A stretch of 5,011 nucleotides of DNA from Akkermansiaceae bacterium. Its GTDB lineage: Bacteria > Verrucomicrobiota > Verrucomicrobiia > Verrucomicrobiales > Akkermansiaceae. Positions 1 to 5,011 of this stretch are shown piece after piece; position 1 is the first letter of the stretch; the number at the start of each line of letters is the position of its first letter. Position numbers and translations under genes: made by a program. The stretch is from positions 1 to 5,011 of the forward strand of contig CAIVXP010000083.1 of the NCBI GenBank assembly GCA_903909905.1, in the 5' to 3' direction. Below the pieces are notes generated by a model, which did not search any database, was not told the origin of the DNA, and saw only the letters and a program-made list of their open reading frames with translations.

Positions 1-1
1 C

Positions 2-1045
2 AGCGCGGCGCGCAATCTGGCCTTGGCGCTCGAAGCGGCAGGCGCGGAGACGAAGGTTGCCGATCCCTGCCTGGTTGGCGCGCCCCGGCTGACTCGGATG
101 CTGGGGCATGCTTATCGATTGGTGACTACGCATTTGCCGCGCGTGTGGTTGTGGATCTACCGCTCGGCCGAGCGCTGCGATTTTGGTGGCGACACGCCGC
201 TGTTTTTGCGCGGGCCGGAACATGCGACGCGTGCGGCGGTGGAGGAATTTCACCCGCAGGTGGTGGTGAGCACTTATCCGCTTTACCCGTACTTTTTGGC
301 CAAGATGGCGGAGGAAAAACCGGGTTTTCCGCCGGTTTTTGTCGCGATCACCGATTCGATCGAGATCAACGCCACGTGGCTTGGTGCGCCGGCGCAGGGG
401 TGGTTGGTGACGGATTCCGCGACGCGCGATGTGTTGATCGCGAAGGGCCTGCCTGCGGAGCGGGTTCATGAAACCGGTTTTGCCGTGCATCCGGATTTCG
501 CGAAGCTGCAACCGGTGGCGGCGGACGATGCCTGTGATCCGTTTCGGATTTTGTATTTCCCGACATCCGATGTCGCCTGCATGCGGGGTCACGCGCGTGC
601 GATGCTTGATGCTTCGCCGGTGGTGAGGTTGACGGTTGTGATGGGTCGCAATGTGCGGCGGCTGCATGCCGCGGCGCATGAGCTCAAGGTGGCCTATCCC
701 GGCAGGGTGAGGTTGATCGGATGGACGCGCAAGGTGCCGCAGTTGCTCAACCGCCATCATGTCGTTGTGGGCAAGGCCGGTGGGGCGACCGTGCATGAGG
801 CGATTGCCGCGCGTTGCCCGATGTTGATTCATCATTTGGTGCCGGGGCAGGAGGAGGGGAATTTGCGTTTGCTTGAGCTCATTGGTGGCGGGGCCTTGGC
901 TTCGAAGCCGGAGGACTTGCAGCATCGGGTGGTAGCGTTGCTGGCGCATGATGCGGCGGCATGGCGCGAGATGAAGAACGCGCTTGCGGCGCATGGCAAA
1001 AATTCCGGCGCGATTGCCGGAGCAAAACTCATTCTTGAATCATGA
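2..1045 (+). CDS. MGDG synthase/UgtP-like glycosyltransferase (GT28), 5' partial
   Basis: This is a GT-B glycosyltransferase of the family that includes plant MGDG synthase and bacterial UgtP. Those enzymes transfer a hexose from a nucleotide sugar to diacylglycerol at the inner membrane face. The frame is open from base 2, and the first visible residues (SAARNLALALEAAG) fit the helix just after the family's N-terminal GxGH motif, so about 15-30 residues including the start are missing. The TTG at 23 is probably internal. The N-terminal half carries the pattern VVVSTYPLYP, then VAITDS, then VHETGFAVHPDF, typical of the MGDG_synth domain. The C-terminal half has VGKAGGATVHEA (about 766-801) and PGQEEGN (842-862), matching the nucleotide-sugar and acceptor region of UgtP and MurG-like enzymes. 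No signal peptide is visible. The stop overlaps the next start by 4 bases. The family is clear, but the sugar donor and lipid acceptor cannot be read from sequence. Confidence 0.85.
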   Translation, partial: SAARNLALALEAAGAETKVADPCLVGAPRLTRMLGHAYRLVTTHLPRVWLWIYRSAERCDFGGDTPLFLRGPEHATRAAVEEFHPQVVVSTYPLYPYFLAKMAEEKPGFPPVFVAITDSIEINATWLGAPAQGWLVTDSATRDVLIAKGLPAERVHETGFAVHPDFAKLQPVAADDACDPFRILYFPTSDVACMRGHARAMLDASPVVRLTVVMGRNVRRLHAAAHELKVAYPGRVRLIGWTRKVPQLLNRHHVVVGKAGGATVHEAIAARCPMLIHHLVPGQEEGNLRLLELIGGGALASKPEDLQHRVVALLAHDAAAWREMKNALAAHGKNSGAIAGAKLILES

Positions 1046-1635
1046 ATTTTTTGTATGACATCGGCCGCGTGCTTTTGGACTTCGATTTCGAGTCCTCGCT
1101 GTCGCGGCTCTTGCCGGCGGATTGTGTGGATCCGCGAGCACGGCTTGAGAGCTTGCTTGAGCGCAAAGACGACTTTGAGGCGGGCAAGATCGAGGCCGAT
1201 GCCTACATCGAATGGGCACTCGGCGTGATGGGCAGCGGCGCGAGTGCCGATCAGTTTCGCGACGCGTGGCGCAGCATCTTTACGCCGAATGAGCCGATGT
1301 GGCAATGCGTGCGCGAGCTTTCGGCGAAGGGGCATCGTTTGATTTTGTTTTCCAACATCAACTCGATCCACTGCCCGTGGATCTTTGAAAATTACCCCGA
1401 ATTCTCGCTCTTTGATGGCGCGGTGCTGTCCTATGAAGTGGGAGCCATCAAGCCACATGCGGAAATTTACAAGCACGCGTTTGATGCGCACCGGCTTGAT
1501 CCCGGGTCCACGCTTTACATCGACGACCTTCCGGAGAACATCGCTGCTGGCAGGGCGCACGGCTTGCATTGTTGGCAGTACGACTTGCGCGACCACGAGT
1601 CATTTGAACACTGGCTCGGCAATTTCGATCTGTAA
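1042..1635 (+). CDS. HAD-superfamily phosphatase, YihX-like
   Basis: A 197-residue HAD hydrolase of subfamily IA type, close in layout to E. coli YihX, an alpha-D-glucose-1-phosphate phosphatase. Motif I is LYDIGRVLLDFDF with nucleophile Asp6. The usual second Asp (+2) is Gly8, as in YihX (FDLGNV). Motif II is the Ser104-Asn105 pair in LFSNIN. Motif III is Lys137 in GAIKPHAEIY. Motif IV is Asp161-Asp162 in YIDDLPENI. The helical cap lies between about residues 16 and 90 and includes FEAGKIEADAYIEWAL, which aligns by eye with the YihX cap. Length matches the family (about 199 residues). The ATG at 1042 overlaps the upstream stop as ATGA and has no Shine-Dalgarno sequence, which suggests translational coupling with the glycosyltransferase. 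A sugar-phosphate substrate is plausible but inferred; members of this family vary in specificity. The protein is probably cytoplasmic. Confidence 0.85.
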   Translation: MNFLYDIGRVLLDFDFESSLSRLLPADCVDPRARLESLLERKDDFEAGKIEADAYIEWALGVMGSGASADQFRDAWRSIFTPNEPMWQCVRELSAKGHRLILFSNINSIHCPWIFENYPEFSLFDGAVLSYEVGAIKPHAEIYKHAFDAHRLDPGSTLYIDDLPENIAAGRAHGLHCWQYDLRDHESFEHWLGNFDL

Positions 1636-1645
1636 TTTTTCCGTC

Positions 1646-1649
1646 AGGA
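1646..1649 (+). promoter_or_regulatory. Ribosome binding site of thiG
   Basis: AGGA lies 4 bases before the ATG at 1654. It is short and close, but it is the only recognisable Shine-Dalgarno-like sequence before a start in this window, and it supports the chosen thiG start. Confidence 0.45.
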
Positions 1650-1653
1650 TACC

Positions 1654-2430
1654 ATGTCACCACTCATCATCGCCGGCCGTGAAATCCGCTCCCGCTTGTT
1701 TCTGGGCACCGGAAAATTTCCTTCCAACGAAGCCATGCGCGATTCCTTGCACGAGAGTGGTGCCGAGATTGTGACGGTGGCCTTGCGGCGCGCTGATCTC
1801 ACGGGCAAGAGCGATCCTTATGCCAACATTCTCGACTTCATTGATCCTGAAAAATACCTGCTGCTCCCCAACACCAGCGGCGCGATGAATGCCGAAGAAG
1901 CGGTGCGTCTCGCGCGACTTGCGGCGGCGGCCGGATTGCCGAAGTGGGTGAAACTCGAGATTCATCCCGATCCGACCTATCTGCTGCCCGATCCGATCGA
2001 AACGCTCAAGGCCGCTGAGGTGCTGGTGAAGGAAGGGTTTGTCGTTTTGCCTTACATCAATGCCGATCCGGTGCTCGCTAAGCGTTTGCAGGAAGTGGGT
2101 ACGGCAACCGTCATGCCCTTGGGTGCGCCGATCGGCAGCAACCGCGGTCTCGCAACGCGCGATCAGATTCGCATCATCATCGAGCAGGCGACTGTGCCGG
2201 TGGTGATCGATGCTGGCATTGGTGCGCCAAGCCATGCGGCGGAAGCGATGGAGATGGGCGCGGATGCCGTGCTGGTGAATACCGCAGTGGCGATCGCCGC
2301 CGATCCGCTGCGCATGGCGAAGGCCTTTCGCATGGCGGTGGAGGCGGGCAGGGAGGCTTATGAAATCGGTTTGCCCGAAGCGCTCGATCACGCCAGTGCG
2401 ACGAGTCCGCTCACGGGATTTTTGGCATAA
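1654..2430 (+). CDS. thiG: Thiazole synthase ThiG
   Basis: ThiG condenses 1-deoxy-D-xylulose 5-phosphate, dehydroglycine and the sulfur carried on ThiS-thiocarboxylate into the thiazole phosphate of thiamine. It is a cytoplasmic TIM-barrel enzyme. The 258-residue product has the usual length. It opens with the typical [12 protein letters not shown] segment (13-24). Lys100 in WVKLEI is the Schiff-base lysine, and Glu102 and Asp186 match the conserved acidic residues of B. subtilis ThiG. Phosphate-binding loops are seen at [10 protein letters not shown] (157-166), [10 protein letters not shown] (186-195) and VNTA (208-211). The C-terminus ends SPLTGFLA as expected. The gene starts 18 bases after the HAD gene and may be co-transcribed with it. 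No thiS, thiF, thiH or thiO lies in the window, so the rest of the pathway is encoded elsewhere or to the left. No TPP riboswitch could fit in the 18-base gap. Identification is firm. Confidence 0.97.
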   Translation: MSPLIIAGREIRSRLFLGTGKFPSNEAMRDSLHESGAEIVTVALRRADLTGKSDPYANILDFIDPEKYLLLPNTSGAMNAEEAVRLARLAAAAGLPKWVKLEIHPDPTYLLPDPIETLKAAEVLVKEGFVVLPYINADPVLAKRLQEVGTATVMPLGAPIGSNRGLATRDQIRIIIEQATVPVVIDAGIGAPSHAAEAMEMGADAVLVNTAVAIAADPLRMAKAFRMAVEAGREAYEIGLPEALDHASATSPLTGFLA

Positions 2431-2440
2431 GCCGGGCCGC

Positions 2441-3799
2441 TTACTTGCCGATGCAAAAGCTGCTGAAGATCACGCCGAGTAAGTCCTCGGTATCGACGCG
2501 ACCGGGGATTTCGCCGAGGGCATCGAGTGCGGCGCGGAGATTGATCGCCGCCAGCTCGGGTCCGCTTTGTGGATCGCCGAGAATTTCGAGCGCGGCGCGG
2601 AGTTCATTGCGTGCGACTGCGAGGCTCGCTTGATGTCGCGCGTTGATCGCGACCGATTCGTCCCCCCATGAGGCATCGCCGACATGCAGTGCTTCACGGA
2701 TCGCGTGGGAAAGTTTGTCGAAGCCGCAGCTTTGCAGGCATGAGAGGCGGATCGCATCGACGCCGTGCCAAGACGGATGTTCGCCGAGGTCGGATTTGTT
2801 CAGCACAAGGATGCGTTTGGCGGTGGTGTCCGCGTGTGGATGTGTTGCGGGTTGCGGCTTGTTGGCGTCGGCGACTTCGATGACGAGATCAGCGGATTCA
2901 ATTTGCTTGAGCGTGCGTTCGATGCCTTGAGCCTCGATGTGGTCGGCCGACTCGCGCACGCCGGCGGTATCGACGAGGCGCAGGGGGATGCCATCGAGGT
3001 TGATCGTTTCCTCGATCGTGTCGCGGGTGGTGCCGGCGATGTCGCTTACGATCGCGCGTTCGAAGCCGAGCAGGTGGTTGAGCAGGCTGGATTTTCCGAC
3101 ATTTGGTTCGCCGAAGATCACAGTGCGGGCTCCTTCGCGCAGGATGCGTCCTTGATCGGCGGTTGCGAGTAGGGCATCGACATCGGCGAGCACGCCGCAA
3201 ATTTTTGCGCGCAGCGCGGCGCCGGATTTTGGGTCGATGTCTTCTTCAGGAAAGTCGATCCATGCTTCGAGGTGCGCGAGTGTTTCGAGCAGTGCGTCGC
3301 GCGCTTCGGTGGTCTTGCGGCCGAGGCGTCCTTCGAGTTGGTTCCGCGCAGCGCGCAAGGAGAGCCGCGTTTGGGCCGATATCAGATCCATCACGCCCTC
3401 GGCTTGAGTGAGGTCGAGCTTGCCGTTGAGAAATGCGCGCTGGGTGAATTCGCCGGGCGAGGCCATCACCGCGCCGCAATCGAGAAAGCGGCCGAGCACT
3501 TCCCTCGTCACAAGGATGCCACCGTGACCGGTGAACTCGACGCAGGTTTCGCCGGTGAAACTTCGCGGCGCACGAAAGACCGTGAGCAGGCCATCATCGA
3601 TCACAGTGCCATCGGCACCGATGATTTTGCAATGCCGCGCGAAGCGGTCGGCTTGCGTCGAGGCTTTGCCATCGCCGGCCATGTCGGCGATCTCAAGCGC
3701 CGCGGGCCCGGAAATGCGGATCATCGAAACTGCACCCGTGCCCGCCGCCGTCGCGATGGCGGCGATGGTGCTGCGTGGATGATCTTGAGGGTTGGGCAT
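2441..3799 (-). CDS. mnmE: tRNA uridine-5-carboxymethylaminomethyl(34) GTPase MnmE
   Basis: MnmE (TrmE) acts with MnmG to modify the wobble uridine U34 of certain tRNAs, using a GTPase that dimerises on potassium-dependent activation. The 452-residue protein (from MPNPQD at 3799) has the three-part family layout. The N-terminal folate-binding domain spans about 1-120 and includes TIAAIATAAGTGAVSMIRIS and PGEFTQRAFLNGKLDL. A helical domain contains the G domain at about 220-375. G-domain motifs are G1 GEPNVGKSS (230-238), G2 GTTRDT (256-261), G3 DTAG (277-280) and G4 NKSD (334-337). The protein ends in the diagnostic FCIGK (448-452), with Cys449. The frame is open 86 codons further upstream to 4057, but that stretch crosses a terminator and overlaps rplY, and known homologues begin near this ATG. 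No Shine-Dalgarno sequence is evident. The gene converges on thiG across 10 bases. Confidence 0.97.
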   Translation of the reverse strand: MPNPQDHPRSTIAAIATAAGTGAVSMIRISGPAALEIADMAGDGKASTQADRFARHCKIIGADGTVIDDGLLTVFRAPRSFTGETCVEFTGHGGILVTREVLGRFLDCGAVMASPGEFTQRAFLNGKLDLTQAEGVMDLISAQTRLSLRAARNQLEGRLGRKTTEARDALLETLAHLEAWIDFPEEDIDPKSGAALRAKICGVLADVDALLATADQGRILREGARTVIFGEPNVGKSSLLNHLLGFERAIVSDIAGTTRDTIEETINLDGIPLRLVDTAGVRESADHIEAQGIERTLKQIESADLVIEVADANKPQPATHPHADTTAKRILVLNKSDLGEHPSWHGVDAIRLSCLQSCGFDKLSHAIREALHVGDASWGDESVAINARHQASLAVARNELRAALEILGDPQSGPELAAINLRAALDALGEIPGRVDTEDLLGVIFSSFCIGK

Positions 3800-3870
3800 T
3801 GCGGGACGGAAATTTGTTGGCTGACTTGCGGCGAACTCAACTTGCAGCAGGATCGGACTTTTGCGCAGGC

Positions 3871-3907
3871 AAAAAAACGCCCGGAGCGTTTGCACGGTCC
3901 GGGCGTT
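3871..3907 (-). terminator. Intrinsic terminator after rplY
   Basis: Read on the minus strand, a perfect 10-bp stem (AACGCCCGGA at 3898-3907, TCCGGGCGTT at 3876-3885) encloses a 12-base loop. It is followed directly by five further T residues, giving seven T in a row with the stem end. It lies 22 bases after the rplY stop and upstream of mnmE. The plus strand has no T run beyond the stem, so it looks one-directional. It suggests mnmE has its own promoter within 3800-3870, where I see no convincing one. Confidence 0.9.
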
Positions 3908-3929
3908 GAGTGATTGGATGAAAACCGAA

Positions 3930-4538
3930 TCAGGCCTTGGCTGCTTCGGCGGCAGGTGCGGCTGCCTCTTCGACGCCAGCACCAGGTTTGCCGATGTGCA
4001 CGACCACGACTTCGGCAGCGTGGGTTGGGCGCACGCCTTGCGGGTACTTGATGTCACCGAGGTGCAGGGAGTCGCCGAGGGCGAGGCCGCTGATGTCGAC
4101 CTCGATCGTTTCGGGGAGATCGTCGGGAAGGCAGGTGATTTCGATCGCGTGGATGTATTGCTCGATCACGCCGCCGAGTTTCACGCCCGGGGACTCGCCA
4201 TTGAGGTGGGCAGGGATGTGGGCGGTGATTTCGGTTTTCTCGTCGATGGCGAGGAAGTCGGCATGGACGGCGGCGCCGGAAATCGGATCGTGTTGGATCG
4301 CTTGGAGGAATGCGAGGCGGGCGGGTTGGCCTTCGATCTCGAGGTTGACGATGATGTTTTCCGAGCTGCTGTGGTTGATCACTTCGGCGAATGCCTTGGC
4401 ATCGACCTTAAGATTGCTGTTTTCGGTGCCGCGACCATACATCACGGATGGAAGCCAGCCTTCGCGGCGCATTTGATTGAGGCGGCCGGAGCCGGTGCGG
4501 GCGCGAGTTGCGGCTTTGAGGAGTGTCTTTTTGGCCAT
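3930..4538 (-). CDS. rplY: 50S ribosomal protein L25, long CTC/TL5 type
   Basis: L25 binds 5S rRNA in the central protuberance of the 50S subunit. The 202-residue product is the long CTC/TL5 form. The 5S-binding domain (about 1-98) has GRLNQMRREGWLPSVMYG (18-35) and IQHDPISGAAVHADF (81-95). The C-terminal beta domain (about 99-185) has GVKLGGVIEQ (118-127) and a long conserved stretch at 137-169 that includes LPDDLPETIEVDIS. A tail of mostly Ala and Glu ends the protein (about 186-202). The start MAKKTLLKA is typical; no clear Shine-Dalgarno sequence precedes it. It lies downstream of prs, a common arrangement that supports both identities. A promoter candidate and a following terminator suggest it can be transcribed as a single gene. 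Confidence 0.96.
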   Translation of the reverse strand: MAKKTLLKAATRARTGSGRLNQMRREGWLPSVMYGRGTENSNLKVDAKAFAEVINHSSSENIIVNLEIEGQPARLAFLQAIQHDPISGAAVHADFLAIDEKTEITAHIPAHLNGESPGVKLGGVIEQYIHAIEITCLPDDLPETIEVDISGLALGDSLHLGDIKYPQGVRPTHAAEVVVVHIGKPGAGVEEAAAPAAEAAKA

Positions 4539-4607
4539 GACGAAGATAAGTCGTTGAGGTTGGCGCCGGGTGCCGGATTGGTTGGCATCCCGAGGCGCGG
4601 GGCGGAT

Positions 4608-4636
4608 GGTTTAGCGGCCCGCGGGTCGCTTGTCAA
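4608..4636 (-). promoter_or_regulatory. rplY: Candidate sigma70-type promoter for rplY
   Basis: On the minus strand a perfect -35 hexamer TTGACA (4631-4636) is followed by a 17-base spacer and a weak -10 TAAACC (4608-4613, three of six consensus bases). Transcription would start near 4601, leaving a leader of about 60 bases before the rplY ATG. The box sits in the 143-base prs-rplY gap, downstream of the prs stop. The spacing and the -35 are good and the -10 is poor, so this is a candidate only. Its value is that rplY could stay expressed although prs is interrupted. Confidence 0.4.
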
Positions 4637-4681
4637 AAAATTGTTCGGCCGGAACGGGAAAAATCCATTGGTAAGGGTATT

Positions 4682-4774
4682 TCAGAGCGAAAATAGCGTG
4701 GTGATCGACTGCCCGCCGTGGATGCGGCGGATTGCCTCGCCGAGCAGCGGGGCGATGCTGACCACATGGACCTT
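4682..4774 (-). pseudogene. prs: 3' remnant of ribose-phosphate pyrophosphokinase, cut by an IS
   Basis: The minus strand encodes 30 residues, beginning KVHVVSIAPLLGEAIRR and ending SITTLFSL before TGA at 4682-4684. This matches the Prs C-terminus, where VLSVAPLLAEAIRRIH...SVSxLF is typical. Prs makes phosphoribosyl pyrophosphate (PRPP) from ribose 5-phosphate and ATP in the cytosol, feeding nucleotide, histidine, tryptophan and NAD synthesis. Upstream of the Lys codon the frame stays open (FALHCS) but leads into the IS110-family left end, so the Prs match stops between about 4772 and 4790. The remaining 280 or so codons would lie beyond the element, outside the window. The gene sits directly upstream of rplY, as in many bacteria, so this looks like the native locus rather than a stray fragment. 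Whether a second intact prs exists cannot be seen. Confidence 0.8.
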
Positions 4775-4783
4775 AAATGCTAG

Positions 4784-4836
4784 ATGACATGAGGTTGTCA
4801 GGCGGGGGTGGAAACCGCCAACCTGATAACTGTCAT
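4784..4836 (+). repeat. Long imperfect hairpin in the IS left end
   Basis: ATGACA (4784-4789) pairs with TGTCAT (4831-4836). After a one-sided TGAG bulge, GTTGTCAGG (4794-4802) pairs with CCTGATAAC (4822-4830) with one G-U pair. A further CGG/CCG pair (4803-4805 with 4815-4817) lies inside. The 3' arm includes the first two bases of the recombinase ATG at 4835. A competing small hairpin is possible: TGACA (4785-4789) with TGTCA (4796-4800) around a 6-base loop. It may be a subterminal recognition site, an RNA structure limiting translation from outside transcripts, or both. Confidence 0.6.
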
Positions 4837-5011
4837 GAAAAATTACAAAATCACCAATACCGAATCCTACGAATCAATCAAGCTCGGGATCGACGCCCAC
4901 GCGAAGTGGTATTACGTCGCCCGGCAACTGGACGGGGCGACCCCGCAACCGATGCAGAAGATGGACTTTGAGGGCCTGCTGCACTTCGTGGCCAGGCAGA
5001 AGCGAATGGCC
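4835..5011 (+). CDS. IS110-family transposase (DEDD recombinase), 3' partial
   Basis: The ATG at 4835 opens a frame that runs through the window edge, giving the first 59 residues of a protein normally about 320-400 long. After a short lead (MKNYKITNTESYESIK) comes LGIDAHAKWYYVARQLDG. This is the first RuvC-like motif of IS110-family recombinases, and Asp20 would be the first catalytic Asp of the DEDD set. The following QPMQKMDFEGLLHFVARQ fits the next strand and helix of that domain. The remaining acidic residues and the C-terminal Tnp20 domain with its Ser are outside the window. There is no Shine-Dalgarno sequence, and the start codon lies in the 3' arm of a hairpin, which would favour low expression from read-through transcripts. 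Family assignment is good; subgroup (IS110 or IS1111) is not decided. Confidence 0.85.
   Translation, partial: MKNYKITNTESYESIKLGIDAHAKWYYVARQLDGATPQPMQKMDFEGLLHFVARQKRMA

Larger units (their letters stand above)
4775..5011 (+). mobile_element. IS110-family insertion sequence, left end (partial)
   Basis: The element begins where Prs similarity ends (junction uncertain, about 4772-4790) and continues past the window edge. It contains a leader of about 45-60 bases with inverted repeats, then a DEDD-type recombinase gene. It points opposite to prs. IS110 elements generally lack the long terminal inverted repeats of DDE elements and leave little or no target duplication, so the left boundary cannot be fixed from one side. 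The right end is needed to define it. Confidence 0.75.

Noticed and set aside
23..25. TTG at 23 as the glycosyltransferase start
   Set aside because: The frame is open to the window edge, and the residues before it (SAARNLA) fit the conserved N-terminal helix, so the true start is upstream of the window.
832..1596. A 254-codon open frame on the minus strand
   Set aside because: It is antisense to the glycosyltransferase 3' end and the HAD gene, both with clear conserved motifs on the plus strand.
1657..2391. A 244-codon open frame on the minus strand
   Set aside because: It mirrors thiG almost end to end, has a His/Arg-rich composition typical of an antisense reading, and contains no family motif.
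3811..3840. A possible mnmE promoter on the minus strand (TTGAGT, 18 bases, CAAATT)
   Set aside because: Both boxes are weak and the -10 matches only three of six bases. A promoter is expected in this gap, but this one cannot be supported.
3272..3913. A 213-codon open frame on the plus strand
   Set aside because: It is antisense to the first part of mnmE and crosses the rplY terminator. No motif supports it.
3800..4057. An 86-residue N-terminal extension of MnmE
   Set aside because: The frame is open, but it overlaps the rplY coding end, passes through the intrinsic terminator, and has no similarity to MnmE. The ATG at 3799 gives the normal family length.
4635..4662. A possible prs terminator on the minus strand (GTTC-CGGCC-GAAC followed by AA and six T)
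   Set aside because: The stem is only four pairs, and the T run overlaps the rplY -35 candidate. Too weak to call.
3861..4787. A 308-codon open frame on the plus strand
   Set aside because: It runs antisense through rplY, the prs-rplY gap and the prs remnant, with no recognisable domain. The minus-strand genes are unmistakable; this is a GC-rich antisense shadow.
4777..4971. A 64-codon plus-strand open frame at the IS left end
   Set aside because: It is the shifted frame over the recombinase start. The frame from 4835 encodes the IS110-family motif LGIDAHAKW and is the real one.

Overview
The window is a GC-rich bacterial chromosome segment, mostly densely packed housekeeping genes, with the left end of an IS110-family insertion sequence at its right edge. 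Taxonomic evidence is indirect. The high GC, the scarcity of Shine-Dalgarno sequences before clear starts, the long CTC-type ribosomal protein L25 downstream of prs, and the overall protein flavour suggest a Gram-negative-type bacterium, perhaps Verrucomicrobiota. That placement is an inference, not something the sequence proves.

Left part, plus strand (2-2430). Three genes run in the same direction. The first is a glycosyltransferase of the MGDG-synthase/UgtP type (GT28, GT-B fold) whose first residues lie outside the window. Its stop codon overlaps the start of a HAD-family phosphatase resembling YihX by 4 bases (ATGA). After 18 bases comes thiG, encoding thiazole synthase of thiamine biosynthesis, with its catalytic residues intact.

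Middle and right, minus strand (4774 down to 2441). thiG converges on mnmE, which encodes the tRNA-modifying GTPase, with only 10 bases between them and no visible terminator. Upstream of mnmE lies rplY (L25/CTC), followed by a strong intrinsic terminator that separates it from mnmE. Upstream of rplY, after 143 bases holding a good -35 (TTGACA) promoter candidate, are the last 30 codons of prs (ribose-phosphate pyrophosphokinase). The prs-rplY order is common in bacteria.

Right edge, plus strand (about 4775-5011). The prs reading frame stops resembling Prs and is replaced by the left end of an IS110-family element: a short leader that can form a long hairpin reaching into the start codon, then the first 59 residues of a DEDD recombinase. 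The main point of interest is that the element appears to have cut a usually essential gene near its 3' end. A second is that the left non-coding flank looks too short to hold a full IS110 bridge RNA, so any guide RNA would have to lie elsewhere, most likely in the right end outside this window. I see no other novel system here.
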